Translations under genes and position numbers: made by a program
Shown here: positions 16,992 through 30,481 of the stretch, piece by piece
How positions within the stretch are numbered: position 1 is the first letter of the stretch
How the letters are laid out: the number at the start of each line of letters is the position of its first letter
NCBI GenBank assembly: GCA_945861085.1
Contig: OX244046.1
Location: 372,001 to 436,000 of the forward strand
Direction: 5' to 3'
From: Clostridioides difficile_D
Lineage (GTDB): Bacteria; Bacillota; Clostridia; Peptostreptococcales; Peptostreptococcaceae
Length of the DNA: 64,000 bases
Notes under the pieces: model-generated
Told to the model about the DNA's origin: nothing
The model's database searches: none
The model's input: only the letters and a program-made list of their open reading frames with translations

Positions 16992-17870
16992 TTACATTTC
17001 TTCCTCATCAAATTCCTCTATATTAGTAGTTTGTGGTATACCTTGTATAGACATATTACTAGAGCCATAAGGAGTCGGGTATATATTAGGTGGCATAGTA
17101 CTAGGCATAACCACAGGCATACCTTGCATTGTATTATGACATATAACACCTGGTATCATCATAAGTACATTAGGAGGCATATTTTGATTGCATGAAAAGT
17201 TAGGAATACCCATATTATTATTTATGTTGCCAGACATATTGTTAGGCATACCCGTATTACCATACATATTATTATTTATATTGCCAGACATGTTGTTAGG
17301 CATACCCATGTTATTATTCATATTATTAGGCATATTGTTAGGCATACTCATGTTATTATTCATGCTATTAGGCATATTGTTAGGCATACCCATGTTATTA
17401 TTCATATTATTAGGCATATTGTTAGGCATACCCATGTTATTATTCATATTGTTAGGCATACCCATATTATTATTCATGTTACTAGATGTATTATTAGGCA
17501 TACCCATATTATTATTCATGTTGTTAGACATATTATTAGGCATACCCATATTGTTATTCATGTTGCTAGACGTATTATTAGGCATATTATTTGTAGTAGA
17601 TGTATTGTAATTCATATTTCCGGATGTATTATTTGTGTTAGGCAAGTTGTTTGGAGAATTACTACTTTTAGGATAATTATTTACGCTATTAGGATATAGG
17701 TTATTTGTGTTCTGGTTATTAGGTATTTTTGTATAACCATTAGAAATTTGAGGGTCATTTCTCAATTCATCTTGGGGAATTTCTTCATTAGTAATATAAT
17801 CTGCATAGTTCGCTGGGTCTAAGTAAGGCATGTAACTAGTATCCAAATCCTTTTTTTTCTTGTTACTCAT
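16992..17870 (-). CDS. Asn/Met-rich tandem-repeat protein (possible spore or surface protein)
   Basis: A 292-aa low-complexity protein. Residues 1-50 are ordinary and polar (MSNKKKKDLDTSYMPYLDP). Residues about 50-95 are Asn/Ser/Pro-rich. From about 95 to 222 there are roughly nine to ten copies of a 9-15-residue unit built on NNMNNNMGMPNNM. The C-terminal 70 residues are Pro/Met-rich with two Cys, ending in an acidic tail EEFDEEEM. There is no signal peptide. Compositionally it recalls coat-like structural proteins of spore formers, but I cannot assign it. The AGGAGGTG ribosome binding site makes the start firm. The repeats invite length variation between strains. Confidence 0.7.
   Translation of the reverse strand: MSNKKKKDLDTSYMPYLDPANYADYITNEEIPQDELRNDPQISNGYTKIPNNQNTNNLYPNSVNNYPKSSNSPNNLPNTNNTSGNMNYNTSTTNNMPNNTSSNMNNNMGMPNNMSNNMNNNMGMPNNTSSNMNNNMGMPNNMNNNMGMPNNMPNNMNNNMGMPNNMPNSMNNNMSMPNNMPNNMNNNMGMPNNMSGNINNNMYGNTGMPNNMSGNINNNMGIPNFSCNQNMPPNVLMMIPGVICHNTMQGMPVVMPSTMPPNIYPTPYGSSNMSIQGIPQTTNIEEFDEEEM
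17200..17590 (-). repeat. In-frame tandem repeats in the Asn/Met-rich gene
   Basis: Units of about 27-45 nt containing GGCATACCCATGTTATTATT (plus-strand reading) recur with small changes. Every unit length visible is a multiple of three, so gain or loss of units keeps the frame. Confidence 0.8.
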
Positions 17871-17994
17871 ATTAAACTTGCACCTCCTAGAAAACTATAA
17901 AAAAGTTTACAAAAACTTATTCTAATAATATATATATTAAAAAAGTTTATAATATGTGCATTCTAATTGTTATTAAATAAAATAAAAATTATTG

Positions 17995-18023
17995 TTGCAA
18001 ACTTAAAAATAATAGCATATAAT
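17995..18023 (+). promoter_or_regulatory. Promoter of the metal-resistance operon
   Basis: TTGCAA (17995-18000), a 17-nt spacer and TATAAT (18018-18023), about 50 nt before the regulator gene. Confidence 0.65.
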
Positions 18024-18027
18024 GAAC

Positions 18028-18047
18028 ATATGAACAGTTATTCATAT
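18028..18047 (+). promoter_or_regulatory. ArsR/CadC-type operator
   Basis: An inverted repeat, ATATGAA-N6-TTCATAT, lies directly downstream of the -10 box. Its sequence and position match the operators of ArsR-family metal sensors, which block the start site in the absence of metal. Confidence 0.6.
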
Positions 18048-18071
18048 ATTATAAATAACGGAGGATTAAAA

Positions 18072-18437
18072 ATGAGAGAAGAGATAAATGATTGTAATTG
18101 TAATGTAATACATGAAGAAATAGTAACAGAAGCTAAATCAACTATGCCAGATGAAGAAATGTTATATGATTTAGCAGAATTATTTAAAGTATTTGGAGAT
18201 ACTACTAGAGTAAAGATATTATATGCATTATTTGCAAATGAAATGTGTGTATGTGATATAGCGAGTTTATTAAATATGACTCACTCTGCAATATCTCATC
18301 AACTTAGAGTATTAAAGCAGGCTAGGTTAGTAAAGTTTAGAAGAGAAGGAAAGACAGTGTATTACTCATTAGATGATAGTCATATAAGTCAGATATTTGA
18401 TTGTGGATTAAATCATATTAGAGAGACTTATAAATGA
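18072..18437 (+). CDS. ArsR/CadC-family metal-sensing repressor
   Basis: A 121-aa winged-helix repressor. The DNA-binding helices are around MTHSAISHQLRVLKQARLV. Likely metal ligands are Cys residues in the N-terminus (CNCN), the CVCD pair in helix 3, and Asp/His residues in the last helix (DDSHISQIFDCGLNHIRE); the first two sets match the CadC-type site. The ATG at 18072 has GGAGG before it; the longer frame from 17967 would run through the promoter and operator and is rejected. It precedes the P-type ATPase by 22 nt and should control it by metal-induced release. Confidence 0.85.
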   Translation: MREEINDCNCNVIHEEIVTEAKSTMPDEEMLYDLAELFKVFGDTTRVKILYALFANEMCVCDIASLLNMTHSAISHQLRVLKQARLVKFRREGKTVYYSLDDSHISQIFDCGLNHIRETYK

Positions 18438-18459
18438 TAAATGAGAGGAGTGAATATAT

Positions 18460-20847
18460 ATGGAAGCAAATAATCTAATTAAAAAAGAATTTATATTAGG
18501 AGGATTAAACTGTGCACATTGTGCAGAAGAAATTAATAACAAAGTTTCTAAGCTAAAAGAAGTTAAATCTTCCAACTTAAATTTTATAAATAAAAAACTT
18601 ACAGTAAATATAGAGAATAGCTTTAATGAGGATACTACTATAGAAAAGATAATAGATATAATAGATTCAACAGAACCAGGTCTTGATATACAAATAAGTT
18701 CTAAAGAAAATTCATCTAGTAAAACATCAATTAAAAGAGAGCTTATATTAGGAGGATTAAACTGTGCACATTGTGCAGAGGAGATTAATAATAAAGTTTC
18801 TAAATTAAAAGAAATTGAATCTTCTAATTTAAACTTTGTAAATAAAAAACTTACAGTAAATATAATTACTGACTTTGAAGAGAATACTGTTATAAACAAG
18901 ATAAAGGAAATAATAGATTCAACAGAACCAGGACTTGATATACAAGTAGGGTCTACTGACAAAGTAAAAGATGGGACTACTGAAAAAGCAGGAGCTATAA
19001 ATGATACAAATAAGAAAGAGTTAATTCCACTTATAATTGGAGCTCTTGTATATATTTTTGGTATATATCAAACAGCTACAGGTTATGAAAGTCAATTTAG
19101 CAATATAGTATTTATAGTTGCTTATGTAATAGTAGGTGGAGATGTACTTTTAAGAGCAATAAGAAATATATCAAAAGGAAGAGTATTTGATGAAAACTTT
19201 TTGATGGCTCTAGCAACAGTAGGAGCATTAGCAATAGGAGAATTATCAGAAGCAGTAGGAGTTATGCTTTTCTATAAAGTAGGAGAGTATTTACAAGGTG
19301 TTGCAGTTGGTAAATCTAGAAAATCTATAACTTCACTTATGCAAATAAGACCAGATTATGCAAATCTAAAAGTTAATTCTGAAGTTAAAGTAGTGTCACC
19401 AGAAGAAGTAAATGTAGGAGATATAATAGTAGTGAAACCTGGTGAAAAAGTACCATTAGATGGTGTAGTAGTAGATGGAGTTTCTATGTTAGATACTTCT
19501 GCACTTACAGGAGAATCAGTACTAAGAGAAGTTGAAAGAGGAGATGAAATTTTATCAGGTGTTATAAATAAGAATGCTTTATTGAGTATTGAAGTTACAA
19601 AGAGTTTTGGAGAATCAACAGTTTCTAAGATTCTTGACCTTGTTGAAAATTCTAGTATCAAAAAATCAAAAACAGAAAACTTTATATCTAAATTTTCAAG
19701 ATATTATACTCCAATAGTAGTAATAGCTGCCTTATTAATAGCATTTGTGCCACCACTTGTAGTCTCTGGTGAGGTATTTAGTGATTGGTTGTATAGAGGA
19801 TTGATATTCTTAGTTGTTTCTTGTCCTTGCGCATTAGTTTTATCAATACCACTTAGCTTCTTTAGTGGAATTGGATTTGCATCTAAAAATGGAATCCTTA
19901 TTAAGGGAAGTAATTACTTAGAAGCTTTAAGAAGTGTAGACACAGTAGTATTTGATAAAACAGGAACGCTTACTAAAGGTGTGTTTAATGTAACTAAATT
20001 AAATCCTAAAGGTATATCAGAAGAAGAGTTATTAGAATATGCAGCTATTGCAGAGGTAAATTCAAATCATCCAATAGCAAAGTCTATATTAAATTACTAT
20101 AATAAAAAAATTGATTTAGACACAATAGACAGTTATGAGGAAATAGCGGCTTATGGAATTAGAGTAAAATATAATGATAAGCTTATATTAGCAGGTAATG
20201 AGAAACTTATGAAAAAAGAAAATATATCTTATTCACCAGCTAAAGAAGTAGGTACAGTAGTCTATATTGCTGTTGATAAAGTATACAGAGGTTATATAGT
20301 TATATCTGATGAAGTAAAAGAAGATAGTAAAAATGCTATAAGAACCTTAAAAGCAATAGGAGTAAAAGAAGTTGTAATGCTAACTGGAGATAATGAGAAA
20401 GTAGCAAAAAATATTGCTCAAGAATTGGAATTAGATACAGTTTATTCAAATTTACTTCCTAATGAAAAAGTAGATAGATTAGAAGATTTATATGAAGGAA
20501 GAACTGAAAAAGAAAAAATAGCCTTTGTAGGTGATGGAATAAATGATGCTCCAGTTTTGGCTCGTGCTGATGTTGGTATAGCCATGGGAGGTTTAGGTTC
20601 AGATGCAGCTATTGAAGCAGCAGATGTAGTTCTTATGACAGATGAGCCTAGCAAGATATCTAAAGCAATTGAAATAGCAAACAAGACTAATAAAATAGTA
20701 TGGCAAAACATAATATTTGCTCTAGGAGTAAAAATTATAGTTATGATACTAGGAGCTGGAGGAGTAGCTACTATGTGGGAAGCTATATTTGCTGATGTAG
20801 GTGTAGCACTTATAGCAGTAGTAAATGCTATGAGAGCTATGAGATAA
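18460..20847 (+). CDS. cadA: Heavy-metal P1B-type ATPase (CadA/ZntA-like)
   Basis: A 795-aa metal-exporting P-type ATPase. Two N-terminal HMA domains (GLNCAHCAEEI near residues 16 and 100) lead to a membrane region with the CPC ion-binding motif (SCPCALVLS). Next come the phosphorylation site DKTGTLTKG, the ATP-binding SNHPIAKS (HP motif) and the hinge VGDGINDAPVLARADVGIAMG. CPC with GLNCAHC favours Zn2+, Cd2+ or Pb2+ over copper. The two HMA domains are nearly identical, including at DNA level, with a period of 252 nt. It is co-transcribed with the repressor upstream. The symbol is by family resemblance only. Confidence 0.87.
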   Translation: MEANNLIKKEFILGGLNCAHCAEEINNKVSKLKEVKSSNLNFINKKLTVNIENSFNEDTTIEKIIDIIDSTEPGLDIQISSKENSSSKTSIKRELILGGLNCAHCAEEINNKVSKLKEIESSNLNFVNKKLTVNIITDFEENTVINKIKEIIDSTEPGLDIQVGSTDKVKDGTTEKAGAINDTNKKELIPLIIGALVYIFGIYQTATGYESQFSNIVFIVAYVIVGGDVLLRAIRNISKGRVFDENFLMALATVGALAIGELSEAVGVMLFYKVGEYLQGVAVGKSRKSITSLMQIRPDYANLKVNSEVKVVSPEEVNVGDIIVVKPGEKVPLDGVVVDGVSMLDTSALTGESVLREVERGDEILSGVINKNALLSIEVTKSFGESTVSKILDLVENSSIKKSKTENFISKFSRYYTPIVVIAALLIAFVPPLVVSGEVFSDWLYRGLIFLVVSCPCALVLSIPLSFFSGIGFASKNGILIKGSNYLEALRSVDTVVFDKTGTLTKGVFNVTKLNPKGISEEELLEYAAIAEVNSNHPIAKSILNYYNKKIDLDTIDSYEEIAAYGIRVKYNDKLILAGNEKLMKKENISYSPAKEVGTVVYIAVDKVYRGYIVISDEVKEDSKNAIRTLKAIGVKEVVMLTGDNEKVAKNIAQELELDTVYSNLLPNEKVDRLEDLYEGRTEKEKIAFVGDGINDAPVLARADVGIAMGGLGSDAAIEAADVVLMTDEPSKISKAIEIANKTNKIVWQNIIFALGVKIIVMILGAGGVATMWEAIFADVGVALIAVVNAMRAMR

Positions 20848-20914
20848 GGTATAAATGTATGAACATACTATTTAAAAAACATACAATTATATATTGATTA
20901 AGTATATAATGAGG

Positions 20915-20960
20915 AAAAGTATCAATAAGTTTATTTTAACTTTATTGATACTTTCTTTAT
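20915..20960 (+). terminator. Terminator of the metal ATPase operon
   Basis: AAAGTATCAATAA pairs with TTATTGATACTTT around an AT-rich loop, with T-rich sequence after it. Confidence 0.7.
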
Positions 20961-21437
20961 TGATGCTTTTTTATATATAAACTTATATCCATTACGTTTA
21001 TTTAAAGTGTTTATTTAGTAGGTACTTTTTATGTTGTAATTTTTAAAGTTATATAAAGTTATATAATAGATGATTTATTTTTATTAATAAGTTTAGATTA
21101 AGTTTAAATAAGAGGTATAAAAATTATAATACTTACAATTATGTGTATTAATAGCTATAATTTTTATAATAAAATGTATATATTAAAATGTTCTAAACCT
21201 ATAATATAACTGCCATTCAACAAATTATGTAATATAAGAGAGTAAAAAAATTAAAAAAATAATTTAAAAAAGTATTGACGAATTATTTTTAAGATGATAT
21301 AGTATTACTTGTCCTTAAGAAAAGGGCAAACATGAAAAATGAACTTTGAAAATTAAACAGTAGGTTAATTTATAAACAAGAAACAAACCATAAAGCCAGA
21401 TATTTTGATAACAATAGTATCTGAGCCTGATAAACTT
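20961..21437 (+). promoter_or_regulatory. rRNA operon promoter and leader
   Basis: No protein gene is visible here. A strong promoter is TTGACG (21275-21280), a 17-nt spacer and TATAGT (21298-21303). The leader after it contains TGAACTTTGAAAATT, similar to clostridial boxA-type antitermination sequences. Bases 21349-21364 are exactly complementary to 22954-22969 after the 16S gene, forming the expected 16S precursor-processing stem. Confidence 0.7.
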
Positions 21438-26078
<4,641 letters not shown>

Positions 26079-26193
26079 TATTTATTTGATGCTCATTCAT
26101 TAAGATATATGTGTAGTTTTTAGAGTGTTAACTCTAAAGAAACTAGTATTACTAGATTCTAAAAACTTAATAGAAATATTAAGCATAAAGATT

Positions 26194-26312
<119 letters not shown>

Positions 26313-26488
26313 ATCTTTTTTATTTGTTAAGTTTCTTATTTTAAAGTACTATTTTTAAAGTATGTTATAAATGCTTTGTGTAAATACATATAATAGTTTA
26401 AAGAGATTGATTCTTTAAATATAGGGTGAGAATCCTTATAGATATGTACCTTTAAAACCTTTAAATAAGAAAGGAGATAGATAAGTAA

Positions 26489-27097
26489 GTGTCTGTAATT
26501 AATAGTTTTATTTTACAATATGGATTAATCTCTGTATTTGTATTAATTATGATTGAGTATGCTTGTTTTCCATTACCTAGCGAAGTTGTCTTACCTTTAT
26601 GTGGAGCAATTGCTGCAAGAAATCATTTTGGATTTTTGACAATTTTAATTTTAAGTATAATTTCAGGTATACTTGGCTCAGTCTTTTGTTATACAGTGGG
26701 AAATTGGGGAGGTAAATCTATCATTAATAAAATAATAGAAATATGTCCAAAGGCAAAGAAAGGAATATTTGCATCTCAAGATTATTTTAATAAATACTCT
26801 TCTATTTCTGTTTGTGTATGTAGATTAATCCCTCTATGTAGAACATACATATCTTTTATAGCAGGTATAGCAGGTCAAAATATTATAACTTTTGTAATAT
26901 CATCTATTGTGGGAATAACCATATGGAATACTTCATTAATCAGTGTAGGATATATTTTTTCTGAGAGTTGGGTAAGAATAATGTCACATTATAATGATTA
27001 TAAATTCCTAGTTCTCATTATACCAATATCTATAATTCTTATTGGCTTTGGTATTAAGTCGTATATACATAAAAAGCATCACAGGATAAGATTATAA
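26489..27097 (+). CDS. DedA-family membrane protein
   Basis: A 202-aa membrane protein of the DedA/SNARE-associated family. It starts with SVINSFILQYGLISVFVLIMIEYACFPLPSE, where Glu and Pro at PLPSE are family hallmarks. It continues with GSVFCYTVGNWGG and the RLIPLCRTYISFIAGIAG motif, which carries the conserved Arg residues. DedA proteins are lipid scramblase-like or support proton motive force and envelope integrity; the specific lipid here is unknown. The GTG start is about 12 nt from the AAAGGAG site, slightly long. A shared terminator follows. Confidence 0.85.
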   Translation: MSVINSFILQYGLISVFVLIMIEYACFPLPSEVVLPLCGAIAARNHFGFLTILILSIISGILGSVFCYTVGNWGGKSIINKIIEICPKAKKGIFASQDYFNKYSSISVCVCRLIPLCRTYISFIAGIAGQNIITFVISSIVGITIWNTSLISVGYIFSESWVRIMSHYNDYKFLVLIIPISIILIGFGIKSYIHKKHHRIRL

Positions 27098-27170
27098 GAA
27101 ATAGTGAAGTTTTGTATCATCTTCTGCAGTTACTACAAAATTCAAGTGTTTTAGAAAATTTCTAGTAATC

Positions 27171-27212
27171 AAAATCCCCGTTTTTATTTCTGTATGAAAA
27201 CGGGGATTTTTA
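27171..27212. terminator. Bidirectional terminator between convergent genes
   Basis: AAAATCCCCGTTTT pairs with AAAACGGGGATTTT, with T-runs on both strands. It serves the DedA gene and the minus-strand ABC operon. Confidence 0.8.
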
Positions 27213-27308
27213 ATATGAAACGGGTAGTCAATATTTTTAATTTTATAGTGAAAGAACATATTAAGTGATGTGCAGTAGCTAATATATAATTGCTTATACG
27301 ATTTATTT

Positions 27309-27950
27309 TTATATGTGTTTATTTTTTCGTGAATATCCAAGTACACTTATTGCAAAAGAAAGAATAAATAAGACTATAGTTATAATACAAGCTATCAATA
27401 AATAGGATTGAGTCGAAGCTGGAATAGCAGAAAATCCTAAACCATCTTCGAAATATTTTATAAAATAGAAAATAGGAACAACGAAAAGTACTCCTATTGT
27501 CTGTGCTGAACGGAAACCGAACCAATATGTAAGAGGTAGGCAAATACCAGTACAAGCAAGTGGCAAAATAATTGCTGTAATAATAGATAATCCAAAAAGA
27601 TTTATTTCAAAGCTTCCATAGAAAATACTACTCATCAAACTAAATACAACACTTCCTGCTAAACTGAAAGCCAATGTACATATAACAGAAATATACTTGC
27701 TTGCCACTATAGAGCATCCACTAATAGGTAGAGCCAATTGATATCTTCTCCAGTTTACATTTTCATCACTTGCGAAACTTATAATATTCTGCATACCTAT
27801 TGTAATAGAAAGCATAATTGAAGTCATTAGTCCAGCATATATTCCCGTATTCATAATGAGAATAGTAATAGCTGGTATTGCAATTATAATAAGTTTCTTA
27901 TCAATACTTTTTAAAAAGAGATAGAAGTCTTTGTAAATTAATCCTCGCAT
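27309..27950 (-). CDS. ABC-2 type transporter permease
   Basis: A 213-aa integral membrane protein with about six hydrophobic segments. It begins MRGLIYKDFYLFLKSID, the usual amphipathic entry of ABC-2 permeases, and contains FASDENVNWRRYQLALPISG, a conserved cytoplasmic stretch in these small permeases. It overlaps the ATPase gene by 13 nt and is read with it. Export of a peptide or small toxic molecule is likely but unproven. Confidence 0.8.
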   Translation of the reverse strand: MRGLIYKDFYLFLKSIDKKLIIIAIPAITILIMNTGIYAGLMTSIMLSITIGMQNIISFASDENVNWRRYQLALPISGCSIVASKYISVICTLAFSLAGSVVFSLMSSIFYGSFEINLFGLSIITAIILPLACTGICLPLTYWFGFRSAQTIGVLFVVPIFYFIKYFEDGLGFSAIPASTQSYLLIACIITIVLFILSFAISVLGYSRKNKHI

Positions 27951-28804
27951 AGTATTCCTCCTTTAATATAGAAAAGCATAATATCTTCTAATGTTGCACT
28001 GTCAACAACAATATTTTTATATTTTTTTCTTGTAGCCTCTTTATCATTGACTAAACATTCTATACTTACATTTGTTTGTCTGCAAATAAGATAATCATCT
28101 TTTGAGATAGTTTTAAATTTTTCTTTTCCACATCGAATAATTCCATAATTGTATATTAAATTATCTTTTTGTTCTTCAAAAATAATTTTTCCTTTATGAA
28201 TTAATACTACATAATCTGCAATTTTTTGTATATCTGATGTGATATGAGATGAAAATAGAATAGAGTTTTCTTCATCTTGAATGAACTCTAAGAATAAATC
28301 CAAGATTTCATCTCTACTAACAGGGTCAAGACCAGTTGTTGCTTCATCTAAGATTAGAAGTTTTGGCTTATGAGCCATAGCACATATAATGGATAATTTC
28401 ATTTTCATTCCTTTAGAAAATGAACCAATAGTTTTTTCTAATGGAAGATTGAATTTTTCTAAATAATACTTATAAAGTTCATCATCCCATGATGTATATA
28501 CACCAGAAAGTATTTTGGCAATATGTTTTGCAGTAAAAATATCATGGAAATTGCACTCATCAAAGACAACCCCTATATCATTTTTAATTGAATATATGGT
28601 ATGTTCTACTCCAAAGATTTCAATTTTTCCATCATCTTTTTCTAATTCATTCAATATCAAGTTAATTGTGGTACTTTTTCCAGCTCCATTCTCACCAATA
28701 AAACCGACAATTCTTCCCTTTGGAACTTGAAATGAAACATCTTTTAATGAAAAATCGCCAAAACTTTTACATAAATTGTGAACTAAAACATTATTTTTCT
28801 CCAT
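27938..28804 (-). CDS. ABC transporter ATP-binding protein
   Basis: A 288-aa ATPase with Walker A GENGAGKST, Q-loop region VVFDECNFHD, signature FSKGMKMKLSIICAMAH and Walker B LLILDEATTGLD. The signature is the FSKGM variant common in small ABC-2 exporters. The C-terminal 70 residues form a subtype-specific extension. The start has TAAGGAG. It lies between a GntR/YtrA-type regulator and its permease, which is the layout of bacitracin/cell-wall-stress-responsive YtrAB-like systems in Firmicutes. Confidence 0.88.
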   Translation of the reverse strand: MEKNNVLVHNLCKSFGDFSLKDVSFQVPKGRIVGFIGENGAGKSTTINLILNELEKDDGKIEIFGVEHTIYSIKNDIGVVFDECNFHDIFTAKHIAKILSGVYTSWDDELYKYYLEKFNLPLEKTIGSFSKGMKMKLSIICAMAHKPKLLILDEATTGLDPVSRDEILDLFLEFIQDEENSILFSSHITSDIQKIADYVVLIHKGKIIFEEQKDNLIYNYGIIRCGKEKFKTISKDDYLICRQTNVSIECLVNDKEATRKKYKNIVVDSATLEDIMLFYIKGGILCED

Positions 28805-28818
28805 TGTTTTATATCTCC

Positions 28819-29190
28819 TTAATTTTCATAAAATAATTTTAGAATATTAGTCATCTGCTCATAAGCTATACCATGTGTTCTACCAATCTCGGCGACTTTT
28901 TGTAACAATTCTTCTGCTATTCGCAATTGTTCTTCTTGAATAAACTCTTTGTTTTGGCTAGCTACAAAACTACCTTTTCCAGATACAGTTTCAATAAATC
29001 CATCACGAGTTAAATCCTCATATGCGCGTTGAACAGTAATTACACTTATATGTAAGTCTTTTGCCAAAGCTCTCATAGATGGTAGCATTTCGCCAGCAGA
29101 TAGTTTTCCATCCATTATAAGGCTTTTAATCTGTAAACATATTTGTTCATATATAGGTTTATCACTACTGTTGCTAATGATTATTTCCAT
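28819..29190 (-). CDS. GntR-family regulator, YtrA subfamily
   Basis: A 123-aa protein. The winged-helix domain opens with SDKPIYEQICLQIKSLIMDGKLSAGEMLPS and has the recognition helix around HISVITVQRAYEDLTRDG. The C-terminal tail is short (about 45 residues), which is the mark of the YtrA subfamily rather than FadR or HutC. It is the first gene of an operon with an ABC ATPase and permease. A 21-bp operator overlaps its promoter, so autorepression is likely. Ligand unknown. Confidence 0.86.
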   Translation of the reverse strand: MEIIISNSSDKPIYEQICLQIKSLIMDGKLSAGEMLPSMRALAKDLHISVITVQRAYEDLTRDGFIETVSGKGSFVASQNKEFIQEEQLRIAEELLQKVAEIGRTHGIAYEQMTNILKLFYEN

Positions 29191-29224
29191 TTAATCCTCC
29201 TATTACTATATTTTGCGTACTGTG

Positions 29225-29273
29225 TGTACTGGTTCGATAAGTACAGTATAGACATATAAATAAATATTGTCAA
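29225..29273 (-). promoter_or_regulatory. Promoter and operator of the GntR/ABC operon
   Basis: On the minus strand, TTGACA (29273-29268), a 17-nt spacer and TATACT (29250-29245) form an excellent promoter. The inverted repeat TGTACT-N9-AGTACA (29225-29245) touches the -10 box. This is a plausible GntR/YtrA operator. Confidence 0.7.
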
Positions 29274-29538
29274 GATAATAAATGCAAAACTAAAACAATA
29301 TACAGTAATCAAATACATTCACAAGGCTCAACTTATAAATCTTGTAACGAGTTGTAATCTGATAATTTTTAACTATTTAACAAAAATAATACATAAGAGA
29401 TACAGATAGATAGTTTTTTCTTTAAAAGAGAGGAAGAGCTGTCATTAATTTATAAAATCAATTTTAGCTTATATCCTTTTATGCTAAAATGGTGTTAAGA
29501 AATAAAACAAATACTATTTATATAAAAGGGGTAAGAAT
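29274..29538. other. Intergenic region before the AAA gene
   Basis: Together with the operator region this makes a 348-nt gap. It holds an inverted repeat ATTTTAGC/GCTAAAAT at 29461-29489 near the expected promoter of the AAA gene. I see no small gene. Confidence 0.4.
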
Positions 29539-30468
29539 ATGGATATAATAGATAATCTAAGGGTACAAGGGGTAGATGAAAAGCTTATTGAAGATATAAT
29601 GTATTTTAGAAATTATTATGGATTAGAAAAAGATTTAGAATATAGAGTAACAAAGTCCAAAACTTATTTTTATGGAAAAGACATATTATCTATGTGTATA
29701 GCAGCTATTTTAGAAGAAGAAAATATATTATTATCAGGACCAAAGGCAACAGGAAAAAACTTACTTGCTGATAATTTGGGTGAGATATTTAATAGACCTC
29801 AGTGGAATACATCATTTCATATAAATACAGATAGTTCAACACTTATAGGTACAGATACATTTATAGACAATGAAGTTAAACTTAGAAGAGGTTCAGTTTA
29901 TGAATGTGCTATCAATGGAGGCTTTGGGGTATTTGATGAAATTAACATGGCAAAAAATGATGCTATAGTTGTAGTACATTCAGCTTTAGATTATAGAAGA
30001 ATAATTGATGTACCTGGATATGAGAGAGTCAATCTACATCCAGCAACAAGATTTATTGGGACTATGAACTATGAATATGCAGGGACAAAGGAACTTAATG
30101 AAGCCCTAGTATCTAGATTTATGGTAATAGACATTCCTCCTATAGAAGAAGATAAGCTAATGATGATTTTAAAAAATGAATTTTCGGATGCAGATGAAGA
30201 GAAATTAATTCATTTTGCAGGAATATTTTTAGACTTACAATTAAAATCTCAAAATGGTGAGATATCTAGTAAAGCTATTGATTTACGTGGACTTATGGCA
30301 TCTCTTAAGACTATAAGGAGAGGATTGAAACCAACTCTTGCAATTAATATGGGGCTTACAGGAAAGACTTTTGATATATATGAGAAAGAAATGGTTGGAG
30401 ATGTAATTAAAACTAGAATACCTAGTAAATGGGAGAGTACAGATGTGTTTCCAATAAGTCATATTTAA
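29539..30468 (+). CDS. MoxR-type AAA+ ATPase
   Basis: A 309-aa ATPase with Walker A GPKATGKN, Walker B GVFDEINM, sensor I TMNYEYAGT and an Arg-finger region ALVSRFMVIDIPP. These features place it in the MoxR/dynein-like AAA group, which assembles with a VWA-domain protein for chaperone-like maturation of a target. The next gene, 13 nt downstream, encodes that VWA partner. The target complex is not visible. Start supported by AAAAGGGG. Confidence 0.85.
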   Translation: MDIIDNLRVQGVDEKLIEDIMYFRNYYGLEKDLEYRVTKSKTYFYGKDILSMCIAAILEEENILLSGPKATGKNLLADNLGEIFNRPQWNTSFHINTDSSTLIGTDTFIDNEVKLRRGSVYECAINGGFGVFDEINMAKNDAIVVVHSALDYRRIIDVPGYERVNLHPATRFIGTMNYEYAGTKELNEALVSRFMVIDIPPIEEDKLMMILKNEFSDADEEKLIHFAGIFLDLQLKSQNGEISSKAIDLRGLMASLKTIRRGLKPTLAINMGLTGKTFDIYEKEMVGDVIKTRIPSKWESTDVFPISHI

Positions 30469-30481
30469 TATAGGTGAAATT

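Noticed and set aside
16911..17195. 94-codon frame on the plus strand
   Set aside because: It runs from the 77-bp repeat into the antisense of the repeat-protein gene; no ribosome binding site fits its start.
17188..17610. Leu/Ile-rich frame of 140 codons on the plus strand
   Set aside because: It is the antisense reading of the Asn/Met repeats and has no credible start.
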